Program-made: the position numbers and the translations under genes | The notes under the pieces: generated by a model | Told to the model about the DNA's origin: nothing | What the model saw: the letters and a program-made list of their open reading frames with translations, nothing else | Databases searched by the model: none | Part shown: piece after piece, positions 27,382 through 36,309 of the stretch | Layout of the letters: each line of letters starts with the position of its first letter | Position numbering within the stretch: the stretch's first letter is position 1 | Origin: Psychrobacillus soli | GTDB taxonomy: Bacteria; Bacillota; Bacilli; Bacillales_A; Planococcaceae | Direction: 5' to 3' | DNA length: 59,331 nucleotides | Assembly (NCBI RefSeq): GCF_006861775.1 | Contig: NZ_VDGG01000023.1 | Span: forward strand, 1-59,331

Positions 27382-28343
27382 GCGTACTGAAACCGGGGTT
27401 ATTGACAACCATTCAAGATTTAGGTCGTCCGATGTATCGGACGTTGGGTGTGTCTGCTTCTGGAGCGATGGATCCTTTGTCATTCCGTTTGGCAAATATT
27501 CTTGTCGGCAATGAAGAAGGGGAGGCGGCATTAGAAGTAACGCTTATTGGCCCTTATTTACAGTTTCATAACGATGGGGTCATTGCGATAACAGGAGGCA
27601 ATCTTTCTCCAAAACTAAATGGGCAAGCGGTTACGATGTGGAAAGCGTTGCGGGTAAAGCAAGGGGACGAACTACGGTTCGGAAATTGTGTGGATGGTTG
27701 CCGAGCGTACATCGCTTTTGCAGGAGGCATTGATACACCAGAAATTATGGGAAGTCAATCGACATTTATTCGTGGAAACTATGGAGGCAAGGATGGAAGG
27801 GCGCTGAAGGCAGGGGATCGTCTGCCGTTGGGAATATCTTTCTACGGGGTGGACGATTTAACGGGTCGAAGGATACGCCCGGCGGATGTCCCAGATTTTA
27901 CAACCGATCGTCCCGTGCAATTTATAGTAGGGCCACATGAACAAGAATTTACAGACGAATCATTTGCTTCTTTTTTGAATAAGCCCTATACCGTATCGAA
28001 TGAATCAGATCGAATGGGCTACCGTTTACAAGGGCCGATCTTGGAACATGTCAACAGTCCGGATATTATTTCTGACTTTATTACGGTGGGAACAATACAA
28101 GTTCCAGGCAGCGGCCAACCTATTATTCATATGGCGGACTGCGGAACATCGGGGGGCTATACCAAAATCGGCGTAATTACAACGATTGATCTCCCCTATG
28201 TTGCTCAACGAAAACCTGGAGACAATCTAACGTTTCAACCTGTCGCAATGAAAGTAGCACAGCTGCAGTTGCGAAAACAAGAACGTTTTATCGCAGAGTT
28301 ACGCCTTGTGAATAAAAGTATGACAAAACTCAGAGTAATTTAA
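27369..28343 (+). CDS. pxpC: 5-oxoprolinase subunit C (KipA/AHS2 family)
   Basis: Protein of 324 residues of the AHS2 family, partner of PxpB. The N-terminus is typical ([33 protein letters not shown]), and later NRMGYRL-like [11 protein letters not shown] and the C-terminal [12 protein letters not shown] are present. The start ATG 27369 overlaps the pxpB end by 13 bases, so translation is coupled. The next gene starts 19 bases later. Either oxoprolinase or, with the following biotin proteins, a carboxyltransferase-type role is possible. Confidence 0.9.
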   Translation: MEYVSVLKPGLLTTIQDLGRPMYRTLGVSASGAMDPLSFRLANILVGNEEGEAALEVTLIGPYLQFHNDGVIAITGGNLSPKLNGQAVTMWKALRVKQGDELRFGNCVDGCRAYIAFAGGIDTPEIMGSQSTFIRGNYGGKDGRALKAGDRLPLGISFYGVDDLTGRRIRPADVPDFTTDRPVQFIVGPHEQEFTDESFASFLNKPYTVSNESDRMGYRLQGPILEHVNSPDIISDFITVGTIQVPGSGQPIIHMADCGTSGGYTKIGVITTIDLPYVAQRKPGDNLTFQPVAMKVAQLQLRKQERFIAELRLVNKSMTKLRVI

Positions 28344-28362
28344 TATACGGGGAGTGTTGGTT

Positions 28363-28851
28363 GTGTTTAAAATGGCAGAAGTTCGAGAGATTTTCCAACT
28401 GTTCAATGATTCATCCGTTCAGGAATTTTTATTTGAACAAGATGCTACAAAAATTGCATTGAAAAAAGAGTTTGGCGCAACGCCAGCAACGGATACGGGG
28501 ATTGCTGAAGGCTCCAATGCTATCGCGAGTTCGGCTGTTATCGTTCAGGAACGTTCAAATGAAGCTACTGTGGCAAGCCCGAAAGAGCTCGTAAATGAGA
28601 CAGCTACTATGGTACGAGAAATTACGTCGACAATGGTCGGGACATTTTATTTACGTGAAAATCCAGAGTCAGATCCTTATGTGGAAATAGGGAAAAAAAT
28701 TCAACCAGATGATGTAGTCTGTATCGTAGAAGCGATGAAGCTTTTTAATGAAATTGAAGCGGAAGTACATGGAGAAATTATCGATATTTTAGTGGAAGAT
28801 GGCCAAGTCGTTGAATATGGCCAAGCACTATTCCTAGTAAAAGAATTGTAG
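28363..28851 (+). CDS. Second biotin carboxyl carrier protein (AccB paralogue)
   Basis: 162 residues. It keeps the AccB N-terminal block ([19 protein letters not shown] against the acc[15 protein letters not shown]), a divergent linker (residues 35-85), and the biotinyl domain with [18 protein letters not shown], including the biotinylated Lys. Start at GTG 28363, eight bases after GGGGAG. The link with accC2 and pxpABC marks it as the carrier of an island-specific biotin enzyme, not simply a spare AccB. Probably a copy of accB that was recruited. Confidence 0.9.
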   Translation: MFKMAEVREIFQLFNDSSVQEFLFEQDATKIALKKEFGATPATDTGIAEGSNAIASSAVIVQERSNEATVASPKELVNETATMVREITSTMVGTFYLRENPESDPYVEIGKKIQPDDVVCIVEAMKLFNEIEAEVHGEIIDILVEDGQVVEYGQALFLVKEL

Positions 28852-28900
28852 TACTTGCCTATCGAGTTAGAAAAATAAATGGATAGGAGGAGAAGTGAGC

Positions 28901-30277
28901 ATGTTTAAAAAAGTACTCATCGCTAACAGGGGAGAAATCGCGGTTCGGATCATCAGGGCATGTCGCGAACTTGGGATTGAAACGGTTGCAGTGTACTCGG
29001 AGGCTGATAAAGAGGCGTTACATGTACAAATGGCTGACGTGGCATATTGTATTGGCAAAGCAGCAGCGAAAGACAGTTATTTAAATATGAAAAGTATACT
29101 GAGCGTTGCCGCCGTTACAGGGGCGGATTCGATTCACCCGGGATACGGTTTTTTAGCAGAAAACGCTGATTTTGTTGAAATTTGTGAAGCGAGCCAGCTA
29201 ACGTTTATTGGGCCGAGTGCGACGGCAATTCGAAAAATGGGCGACAAAGCTATTGCAAGAGAGACGATGCGTCAGGCAAAGGTGCAGACAGTACCAGGAA
29301 CAGATGGACTGATTGATGACGCAGAAAACGTTATGGACATCGCAGCTGAAATTGGGTATCCCGTGATTGTCAAAGCCACCACTGGAGGTGGAGGCAAGGG
29401 CATGAGAGTTGCCTACGAAGAACAAGAATTAGTAAAAGCGATTCGACAAGCACAACAAGAGGCACAAACGGCTTTTGGGAATGCTAGAGTGTATTTGGAG
29501 AAGTATTTGGAAGAGCCGCGTCATGTGGAAATTCAAATTATGGCAGATCGGCAAGGAAACGTTATTTACTTAGGCGAAAGAGATTGTTCTATCCAAAGGC
29601 GACATCAAAAATTGGTGGAAGAAGCACCGTCACCGGCCCTCGATGACAAACTACGTAAAGAAATTGGCGAGGCTGCTGTTTTGGCGGCGAAAGCCGTTCG
29701 CTATGAAGGAGCTGGTACCGTTGAATTTCTTGTAGATAAGGATGGGGCATTCTACTTTATGGAAATGAATACGCGCATTCAAGTAGAGCACCCTGTCACT
29801 GAATTCATTACAGGAGTGGATTTGATCAAAGAACAAATTGCAGTCGCTGCAGGCGAGTCACTATCCATCCGTCAACAAGATGTGCAAATAAACGGTTGGG
29901 CGATCGAATGCAGAATCAATGCTGAAGATCCGGCAAGAAACTTTCTGCCGAGCCCAGGCAAAGTAGAGATGTATCTTGCACCTGGTGGAAATGGTGTTCG
30001 TATTGATAGTGCCGTCTACCCTGGATATGTCATTCCTCCATTTTATGACTCCATGGTTGCGAAAGTCATCGTTTGGGGGAAAGACCGGAAGGAAGCTATT
30101 AGCAGAATGACGAGAGCCCTTGAAGAATTTGTAATTACAGGTATTGAAACGACAATTCCTTTCCATTTACAGTTGATGAAACACGAAAAGTTCATAGAAG
30201 GAAATTTTAATACGAAATTTTTGGAACTACATGATCTAGAAATCGAAAAGAGGCAACCTGTTCTTAGTAAAGCATAA
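28901..30277 (+). CDS. Second biotin carboxylase (AccC paralogue)
   Basis: 458 residues, the same fold as Acc[24 protein letters not shown] at the N-terminus, [12 protein letters not shown] as ATP loop, [22 protein letters not shown] and [15 protein letters not shown] in the active site. All catalytic residues that I can check are kept. ATG 28901 is placed best from AGGAGGAG. It is nearer to AccC than to the biotin carboxylase part of urea carboxylase by eye. It would carboxylate the carrier encoded just upstream. Confidence 0.92.
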   Translation: MFKKVLIANRGEIAVRIIRACRELGIETVAVYSEADKEALHVQMADVAYCIGKAAAKDSYLNMKSILSVAAVTGADSIHPGYGFLAENADFVEICEASQLTFIGPSATAIRKMGDKAIARETMRQAKVQTVPGTDGLIDDAENVMDIAAEIGYPVIVKATTGGGGKGMRVAYEEQELVKAIRQAQQEAQTAFGNARVYLEKYLEEPRHVEIQIMADRQGNVIYLGERDCSIQRRHQKLVEEAPSPALDDKLRKEIGEAAVLAAKAVRYEGAGTVEFLVDKDGAFYFMEMNTRIQVEHPVTEFITGVDLIKEQIAVAAGESLSIRQQDVQINGWAIECRINAEDPARNFLPSPGKVEMYLAPGGNGVRIDSAVYPGYVIPPFYDSMVAKVIVWGKDRKEAISRMTRALEEFVITGIETTIPFHLQLMKHEKFIEGNFNTKFLELHDLEIEKRQPVLSKA

Positions 30278-30329
30278 ATATTTTCATAATGAAAAATCAA
30301 ATTATTTCAAAATTTGGAGGAGTGTAAAT

Positions 30330-31076
30330 ATGAATAAAGTTAATGAAGTTACTAGTATTGAACAAGAGCGTCAATCACGCAAAGAAAAGCTAGCAGGAGC
30401 GTTTCGTTTATTCTCTCTATTTGGATTTGACGAAGGAAACGCTGGACATATTACTGTCAAGGACCCCGGCTTCGATGATTGTTTTTGGGTGAATCCTTAT
30501 AATATGCATTTTAGCCAAATTAAAGTGTCTGATCTTGTAATGGTTAATCATGAAGGGGAAGTTGTAGATGGTAATAGAGAAGTCAATAAGGCCGGATTTA
30601 CAATTCATTCTCAAATTCATCAAGCACGTCCTGATGTTGTAGCAGCCGCTCATGCACACTCTGTTTATGGAAAGTCATGGTCTACTTTAGGAAGATACTT
30701 GGATCCAATAAATCAGGAAGCTTGCGCATTTTATAATGATCACGGGCTGTATTCTGATTATACAGGAGTCGTACATCAGTTAGACGAAGGAGCTAGAATT
30801 GGAAAGGCCCTCGGGAACAACAAGGCCTGTATTCTTCAAAATCATGGTTTACTTACAGTTGGGGGTTCGTTAGAGGAGACCGTTTGGTGGTTTGTGAGCA
30901 TGGAGCGTTCATGCCAAGTTCAGATGTTAGCTGAATCTGTAGGAAAGCCCATTTTAATAGCAGAGGATCATGCCAAACATACAGCTGCTCAAGTTGGGTC
31001 ACCAGAAGAAGCAAAGCGCTGCTTCCAGCCTTTGTGGGAAAGAATTGTGAACCAACAACCTGACTTCTTAGATTGA
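30330..31076 (+). CDS. Class II aldolase/adducin family protein
   Basis: 248 residues with the class II aldolase head domain. Zinc ligands are the two His in AAAHAHS and the His in LQNHGLLTVGG; an acidic residue in the EEA-type stretch GNAGHITVKDP region shapes the site. Relatives cleave or epimerise sugar phosphates, or decarboxylate. GGAGGAG precedes the ATG. Its codon use and AT content look more like the core genome than pxpABC do. It is the last gene of the island run, and its substrate is not known. Confidence 0.85.
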   Translation: MNKVNEVTSIEQERQSRKEKLAGAFRLFSLFGFDEGNAGHITVKDPGFDDCFWVNPYNMHFSQIKVSDLVMVNHEGEVVDGNREVNKAGFTIHSQIHQARPDVVAAAHAHSVYGKSWSTLGRYLDPINQEACAFYNDHGLYSDYTGVVHQLDEGARIGKALGNNKACILQNHGLLTVGGSLEETVWWFVSMERSCQVQMLAESVGKPILIAEDHAKHTAAQVGSPEEAKRCFQPLWERIVNQQPDFLD

Positions 31077-31346
31077 TATAAAGTTACCTACGAAATGAGA
31101 AAAACATAAAATACCCATTTAGGCTGCCGCAATGCCAAATTTTTTTGGTGTAAGGTAGCTTAATTTTTTGTTCCTAAGAAAGTCTATTATTGCTGAGAAT
31201 TTAACGTACACAGACATTCGGTTATCAGAGCTTGTCGAGGACTAGATACACTCGTGATTTTTCAAAAGTATGCATTATTTCATCAGGTTGGAGAACTTCG
31301 TGAGTTTCGATATATTTTTGGGATTTAGCGACATAAATTCATATAA
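31077..31346. other. Intergenic region without a supportable gene
   Basis: AT-rich, all frames are closed by frequent stops. I see no clear terminator after the aldolase gene. Confidence 0.5.
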
Positions 31347-31550
31347 AAAGTTAAGATTAGGTCTTTTATCTTAATTAATGTGGCAGAAGAAACAACTAAA
31401 CGTCTGTATTTAACAGTAAGCTTTTATCGTTTTTTGAGTAAGTTAGGTATTAATAAGGAAATTCCACTACCCTTCTATTTTTTTCGTACGTTAATCTGTA
31501 TTAGACGTATAATAATGTTGGAAAGGAAGTGTGTACATGATGATTATTGA
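31347..31550 (+). pseudogene. Possible relic of a tyrosine recombinase
   Basis: A 67-codon open stretch without ribosome binding site reads in part VAEETTKRLYLTVSFYRFLSKLGINKEIP. This recalls the helical core-binding (SAM-like) domain of site-specific integrases, where a similar R-L---SFYRFL pattern is common. No catalytic domain follows: the frame ends inside the start of the next gene. It marks the right edge of the accessory island. Resemblance is by eye only. Confidence 0.25.
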
Positions 31551-33111
31551 AAAAAATGATGAAATAACATTGTCAGAAGAGAATGGACGTGTTTTTATTG
31601 CGATAAATAACGATGGATATAACTTAAAAAAATTTGATGAATTAACACGCAAGCACACACGCCTGAAAGTATCTAATTTTTTGGCGTTGAAAAAAGCATT
31701 GGAAAATAAATCACATGATCCTATTGAAATAGGCAGTTGGATAGAAAGTATGGAGTTAGTAATAAGTGCAGATAAAATGGAAGCGTTCCTGACGATTTAT
31801 GAATCACAAAATTACATCCAAGAAAATTTAGCAGAAATTCATACGAACATTCAGAAAGTATTACAGGAACAGCGCATTACTTATGGACATAAACCAATTG
31901 ATTTACTAACTGTAAAGACAGGAAAAACATACATAGTTGCAAAAGGGTTACCTCCTCAAAAAGGAGAAGATGCGAAAGTGACCTATTTAAACCAAGCGGA
32001 AAAAAAGCCTCTTGTCAAAGACGATGGTAAAGCCGACTTTTTTGACATGAATTTTATCGTCGAAATAAAAGAAGGTTCCTGGTTAGGGGAAAAAACACCT
32101 CCTCAAAAGGGTGTAGAAGGCATAAATATATTTGGGGAGACCGTTCCTGCTGAACTAGGCGATGATGTTCCGTTAAAATATGACATGAAAAGTGCGTATG
32201 AAGTGGAAGAAGGCGGTAAAACTGTACTTCGTTCTAAAACAAAAGGTGTTATTGGAGAAGTGAATGGAGTGCTTTCTGTTCAAAAGCATCTTGTCATTGA
32301 TGGAGATGTTGGGTTAGAGACAGGAAATCTAACATTCGACGGATCGATTCAAGTGAAAGGAACGGTTATGGCAGGGTATTCCGTTATCGCATCAGGAGAT
32401 GTTTCAATTGAAGGAAAAGAAGGTGTAAATGCTGCGGAATTGATAAAATCAACAGAAGGAGATGTCTTCATAAAAGGGGGTATTTTCGGACGTAGTGTGA
32501 CAAAAGTCGAAGCACACAAAAATATTTATATAAAGCATGCAAACGAATGTACTTTAGAAGCAAAAGAGAATATCTATATAGGATTCTATACACTCGGTTC
32601 TACTATTGCAGCGAACCAAATATTTCTAGATGAGCGCAAAGGGAAAATAATTGGTGGTAAAATGATGGCAATCAATTCTATCACTGCTGCATATTCTGGT
32701 AATAGCTTGGAAAGAAAGACGGAACTGATCGTCCAAGGGATTGATCGAAAAATATTAACGGAAAACGCAAAAGTAAAAGCGGAAGAAATGATAAAGTTGC
32801 AAGAGGAAATGCCGAAGTTGAGTGATCAAATTAGTCATTTCAAACAACTAAATAATACAATGACCGTTCAACAAATAGCGGCATATGAACAGACAAAGCA
32901 AAAGTACAACCAATTGCAAGTGGAAGTAAAAGAAATCGATGCCGAAATTCAACGAATATTAAAAATGCTACGCCAAACAAGTAGCTATCATATTCATATT
33001 ACAAAAGAAGCAAATGCTGGGACGATCATTCAAATAGGTTATAAATCGTCTGTCCTATCGAGTGCAACAAAAGGGAAATTTAAAATAGAAAATGGGGAGT
33101 TAAATGTCTAA
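31537..33111 (+). CDS. DUF342 (FapA-type) polymerising protein
   Basis: 524 residues. A long N-terminal region (1-150) is followed by the DUF342 core with repeating beta-helix turns (LVIDGDVGLETGNLTFDGS, VKGTVMAGYSVIASGDVSIEG, VEAHKNIYIKHA, LEAKENIYIGF), then a coiled coil (residues about 400-470) and a short C-terminal domain. DUF342/FapA proteins in Vibrio parahaemolyticus and B. subtilis relatives affect polar localisation or cell shape, but the function here is unknown. ATG 31537 is preceded by GGAAAGGAAG. The stop overlaps the next start by 8 bases. Confidence 0.8.
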   Translation: MMIIEKNDEITLSEENGRVFIAINNDGYNLKKFDELTRKHTRLKVSNFLALKKALENKSHDPIEIGSWIESMELVISADKMEAFLTIYESQNYIQENLAEIHTNIQKVLQEQRITYGHKPIDLLTVKTGKTYIVAKGLPPQKGEDAKVTYLNQAEKKPLVKDDGKADFFDMNFIVEIKEGSWLGEKTPPQKGVEGINIFGETVPAELGDDVPLKYDMKSAYEVEEGGKTVLRSKTKGVIGEVNGVLSVQKHLVIDGDVGLETGNLTFDGSIQVKGTVMAGYSVIASGDVSIEGKEGVNAAELIKSTEGDVFIKGGIFGRSVTKVEAHKNIYIKHANECTLEAKENIYIGFYTLGSTIAANQIFLDERKGKIIGGKMMAINSITAAYSGNSLERKTELIVQGIDRKILTENAKVKAEEMIKLQEEMPKLSDQISHFKQLNNTMTVQQIAAYEQTKQKYNQLQVEVKEIDAEIQRILKMLRQTSSYHIHITKEANAGTIIQIGYKSSVLSSATKGKFKIENGELNV

Positions 33112-33829
33112 TATACCTGTATATGCGCATCGTGGTGCACCAAATAGGGAAGTCGAAAATACAATGAAAGCTTTTCAACGAGCAATAGCACTAGGAGCCG
33201 ACGGAATTGAATTAGATTTACAACTTTCTGCTGACGGAGTTGCTTTTGTAACGCATGATATTGACTTTTTTCGATTAGCTGGAAGTAATCGACGTATTAC
33301 AGATATGAGTGCAGAAGAAATTTTACAGCTTAAATTGGGGCGAACGCTCACCCGTAAATTTTATTACAGCCGCGTTTTGACTTTCGACGAGTTTTTACAA
33401 TTTGCAATTCCCGCTCGTATAAAATTGAACATTGAGCTGAAAGAATCGTTTCTAGGAAAAATAGAAAAAATTATAGAAGTTGTAGAAAAAACAAAAGGTA
33501 TAGAAGATGTACATTTTTCTTCGTTCGAATTTAGCATATTGCAAACGATTCATGCGATGGGTTTGAATGTACAAACGGCTTTTATAGGCAAAAAAAATGC
33601 CGATTGGGACTACGTTTTATCCATAAAAAAAATCGATGCAATCCATCTAAACAAAAAGTTTTATGATTCGGAACTGATGCACAAAATATGGGATGCGGGG
33701 TTTCCTATTCGCTTTTACAATGTCAAAGGAAATGAAAAGTACATTGTCCATCCACATGAATCGGTCATTGGATGGATTACGGACTATCCGGGAAAAATAA
33801 TACAGCGACAAAAAAGGAATCCGACTTAA
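33104..33829 (+). CDS. yqiK: Glycerophosphodiester phosphodiesterase, YqiK-like
   Basis: Cytoplasmic enzyme (no signal peptide) of 241 residues that hydrolyses glycerophosphodiesters to glycerol 3-phosphate and an alcohol. Signature: YAHRGAPN...ENTMKAFQRAI, then GADGIELDLQLSADGVAFVTHD, which holds catalytic His and the metal-binding Glu and Asp. Downstream EL-K-type NIELKE. It matches B. subtilis YqiK in position (between spo0A and bkdR). Its 3' end is part of the bidirectional terminator shared with yqzF. Confidence 0.9.
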   Translation: MSNIPVYAHRGAPNREVENTMKAFQRAIALGADGIELDLQLSADGVAFVTHDIDFFRLAGSNRRITDMSAEEILQLKLGRTLTRKFYYSRVLTFDEFLQFAIPARIKLNIELKESFLGKIEKIIEVVEKTKGIEDVHFSSFEFSILQTIHAMGLNVQTAFIGKKNADWDYVLSIKKIDAIHLNKKFYDSELMHKIWDAGFPIRFYNVKGNEKYIVHPHESVIGWITDYPGKIIQRQKRNPT

Positions 33830-33850
33830 AAAGTCAGGATTCCTTTTTCT
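33811..33850. terminator. Bidirectional terminator between yqiK and yqzF
   Basis: Arms AAAAAGGAATCC-G-ACTT and AAGT-C-AGGATTCCTTTTT with T tracts on both strands. The left arm overlaps the last codons of yqiK. Confidence 0.9.
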
Positions 33851-34088
33851 TTTGAAATCGTGGAGCTACTTTTCCGTTTTTTCGATCCCTGTTTAATAAA
33901 AATCCGGCAAAGAAGCCTAATCCTAAAACAGTGAAAATAATTCCGCTTATAAATTGTAAAGCTAAGCCCCCTACAGGGAGAATTTGTAATCCGAAAAACG
34001 TATCTCTCATTAATTTAATTCCAAATGCAGCTAAAATTCCAGGAATTAATAACACGATTAAAGCCGCTAAACGACCCATTTTCTTCAC
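33834..34088 (-). CDS. yqzF: DUF2627 family membrane protein YqzF
   Basis: 84 residues with two hydrophobic helices (residues 5-25 and 45-63) and a basic C-terminal tail (RKNGKVAPRFQKKKES). The sequence MGRLAALIVLLIPGILAAFGIKLMRDTLFG-type start fits DUF2627. It lies between yqiK and bkdR on the opposite strand, exactly as in B. subtilis. AGGAGTG precedes the ATG at 34082; the frame opens at 34088 (MKKMGR). Function unknown. Confidence 0.85.
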   Translation of the reverse strand: MKKMGRLAALIVLLIPGILAAFGIKLMRDTFFGLQILPVGGLALQFISGIIFTVLGLGFFAGFLLNRDRKNGKVAPRFQKKKES

Positions 34089-34208
34089 TCCTGTTCCTAC
34101 ATTTTTAATTTTACATGCAAGAATATGATTGTCAACGAAAGAAACTTACGTTATGATGAATGAGAAGTGCAATAAGTTGCGAAAAAGAAAACGGGGGTGT
34201 GCATATTT

Positions 34209-36224
34209 TTGCAAAACATACTCATTGTAGGCGCAGGTAACGGTGGATATGCACTTCTGAAGTTGATTGAACTAGCTGAATACCTACAAGTAACAGCAAT
34301 CGTCGACATCAACGAAGAAGCTCCTGGAATGATTTACGCAAAAGAGCACGATATTCCAACCTTTTCAGATTGGAAATCTCTTATAAGTGGTGACATTCAA
34401 ATCATCATAGATGTAACAGGGCAAAAAGCGGTGTTTCAAGAACTGCTTGCAAATAGACCTGCTACAGCAGTTGTAATACCAGGTGAAATTGCTAACTTAA
34501 TCGTTACATTAGTGGAAGAAAAAAATGACTATATTCAAATTATTGACCGAAAAAAAATGATGCAAGAACTGATTTTCAACTCTGTCGAAGAAGGTATGAT
34601 TGGAATTGATGACCTAGGAATCGTCAATTTTTTCAACAAAAGCGCAGAGAGAATGACGAAAATATCTGCAGAAAATGCAATTGGAAAAAAGGTCCGTCAA
34701 GTAATAAGTCTAAGTGAATTACCAAGAACCTTCGAGACTGGTCGTGTCGAACTAAACAAAGAACTCACTCTTGAAAGCGGTACCAAAATAGTCACATCAA
34801 GGTATCCGATGATCAATGAAGAGGGAAAAAGAGTTGGCGCAATTGCAGTTTTTAAGGATATTACCGAAGTACTTCAACTGGCAGAAGAAATTACTAATTT
34901 AACAGAAATTCAAAAAATGTTAGAAGCAATTATTTATTCGAGTGATGATGCTATTTCCGTCGTGGATGAAGAGGGGAAAGGGATTCTTATTAATCCTGCA
35001 TATACTCGAATTACTGGTTTCAGTGAAGAAGAAGTGATCGGTAAACCGGCAACGGCGGATATTTCAGAAGGGGAAAGTATCCACTTAAAAGTGTTGCAAT
35101 CGAAAAAGCCGATCCGTGGGGTAAATCTTCGCGTTGGAAAACAGAAAAAAGACGTGATCGTCAATGTTGCTCCAATTCTTGTGAATGGCAATTTAAAAGG
35201 GAGTGTCGGGGTAATTCATGACATGACCGAGATGCGCGGACTCATGAAAGAACTGGACCGTGCAAAGACGCTTATTCGTACGCTAGAATCATCGTTTTCA
35301 CTAGAAGATATTTCGGGAACATCCGAAAAGATTAATTTTGCAATAGATCAAGCAAGACTAGCGGCAAGTGTACCTGTCACCGTCCTCTTAAGGGGAGAGG
35401 TTGGTGCGGGGAAAGATTTATTTGCTCATGCGATTCATAGCGAGAGCAATCGCTCGTACCATCCATTTATCCGTGTTAATTGCAGTGCAATGGAAGAACA
35501 TGTATTGGAAAGAGAATTGTTTGGCTTTGAAGAGAGTGGATTAAGTCATGCAGGATTGTTTGAGGATGCTACAAATGGCACTATTTTCTTGGATGAAGTT
35601 GGGGAACTTACGAAAAAGACGCAAGCGAAATTACTTCGCGTTCTTAGAGAAAATGCTATCATTCGAGTTGGGGGAACTTCTTCCATTCCCGTAGATGTCC
35701 GAATTATTGCAGCAAGCAGTTTAAATCTTGAAAAAGCGATGCGTGAAGGCACGTTTAGAGAAGATTTTTATTTCCAATTAAATCGTATGCCTATTCATAT
35801 TCCAGCACTAAGGGAGCGAAAAGAAGACATTCCACTTATAGCGGAACATTTACTTGTGAAGCTTAACCAAGAATTTGGTCGCAATATAGAAGGTTTCACA
35901 GAAGAAGCGATGGAAAGTTTGCTTCAATATGATTGGCCAGGGAATGCTCGAGAACTTGAAAATATTATAAGTCGTTCCATGATTTTCTTACAGCCGAATG
36001 ATCGATTCGTCGAAGAACAGCATTTGCCAAGATCAATGCTTGTTATAGAAGACGAGGATGACATGCCTGATGGAACGCTTGCGGAACAGATGGATGAGAT
36101 GGAGAAGAAAGTGCTAGCACGAACGTTAAAAGTTTGTGGAGGAAACAAATCGCAAACTGCAAAAAAATTGCAAATTTCGTTGCGCACATTATATTACAAA
36201 TTAGAGAAATATAATTTGGTCTAA
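34209..36224 (+). CDS. bkdR: BkdR-like AAA+ activator lacking the GAFTGA loop
   Basis: 671 residues: an N-terminal NAD/CoA-binding-like domain (NILIVGAGNGGYALLKL, 1-115), two PAS domains (about 125-225 and 240-345), an AAA+ domain (Walker A GEVGAGKD; Walker B GTIFLDEVGEL), and a Fis-type helix-turn-helix (NKSQTAKKLQISLRTLYYKL). BkdR of B. subtilis drives the bkd operon with sigma-L. Here the sigma-54 contact loop is missing: between ELFGFE and GLFED there is only ESGLSHA (35532-35552) where GAFTGA and its flanks belong. The rest of the AAA+ domain is intact. The start is TTG 34209, nine bases after GGGGGTG. Confidence 0.88.
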   Translation: MQNILIVGAGNGGYALLKLIELAEYLQVTAIVDINEEAPGMIYAKEHDIPTFSDWKSLISGDIQIIIDVTGQKAVFQELLANRPATAVVIPGEIANLIVTLVEEKNDYIQIIDRKKMMQELIFNSVEEGMIGIDDLGIVNFFNKSAERMTKISAENAIGKKVRQVISLSELPRTFETGRVELNKELTLESGTKIVTSRYPMINEEGKRVGAIAVFKDITEVLQLAEEITNLTEIQKMLEAIIYSSDDAISVVDEEGKGILINPAYTRITGFSEEEVIGKPATADISEGESIHLKVLQSKKPIRGVNLRVGKQKKDVIVNVAPILVNGNLKGSVGVIHDMTEMRGLMKELDRAKTLIRTLESSFSLEDISGTSEKINFAIDQARLAASVPVTVLLRGEVGAGKDLFAHAIHSESNRSYHPFIRVNCSAMEEHVLERELFGFEESGLSHAGLFEDATNGTIFLDEVGELTKKTQAKLLRVLRENAIIRVGGTSSIPVDVRIIAASSLNLEKAMREGTFREDFYFQLNRMPIHIPALRERKEDIPLIAEHLLVKLNQEFGRNIEGFTEEAMESLLQYDWPGNARELENIISRSMIFLQPNDRFVEEQHLPRSMLVIEDEDDMPDGTLAEQMDEMEKKVLARTLKVCGGNKSQTAKKLQISLRTLYYKLEKYNLV

Positions 36225-36309
36225 AATGGGAGTTACGTTCAAGCAACAAGGGGTATTCATCATATATAGATAGACAAACTAATCATTTAACTACTAGGAG
36301 GAACTACAC

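Noticed and set aside
25829-28343. Naming the Pxp genes as allophanate hydrolase or urea amidolyase
   Set aside because: There is no amidase-family allophanate hydrolase gene, and the PxpA (LamB/YcsF) partner fits 5-oxoprolinase.
36225-36309. Sigma-54 promoter before bcd
   Set aside because: I looked for GG-N10-GC and for TTGGCA-TTGC and found none, which is reported as part of the BkdR finding.
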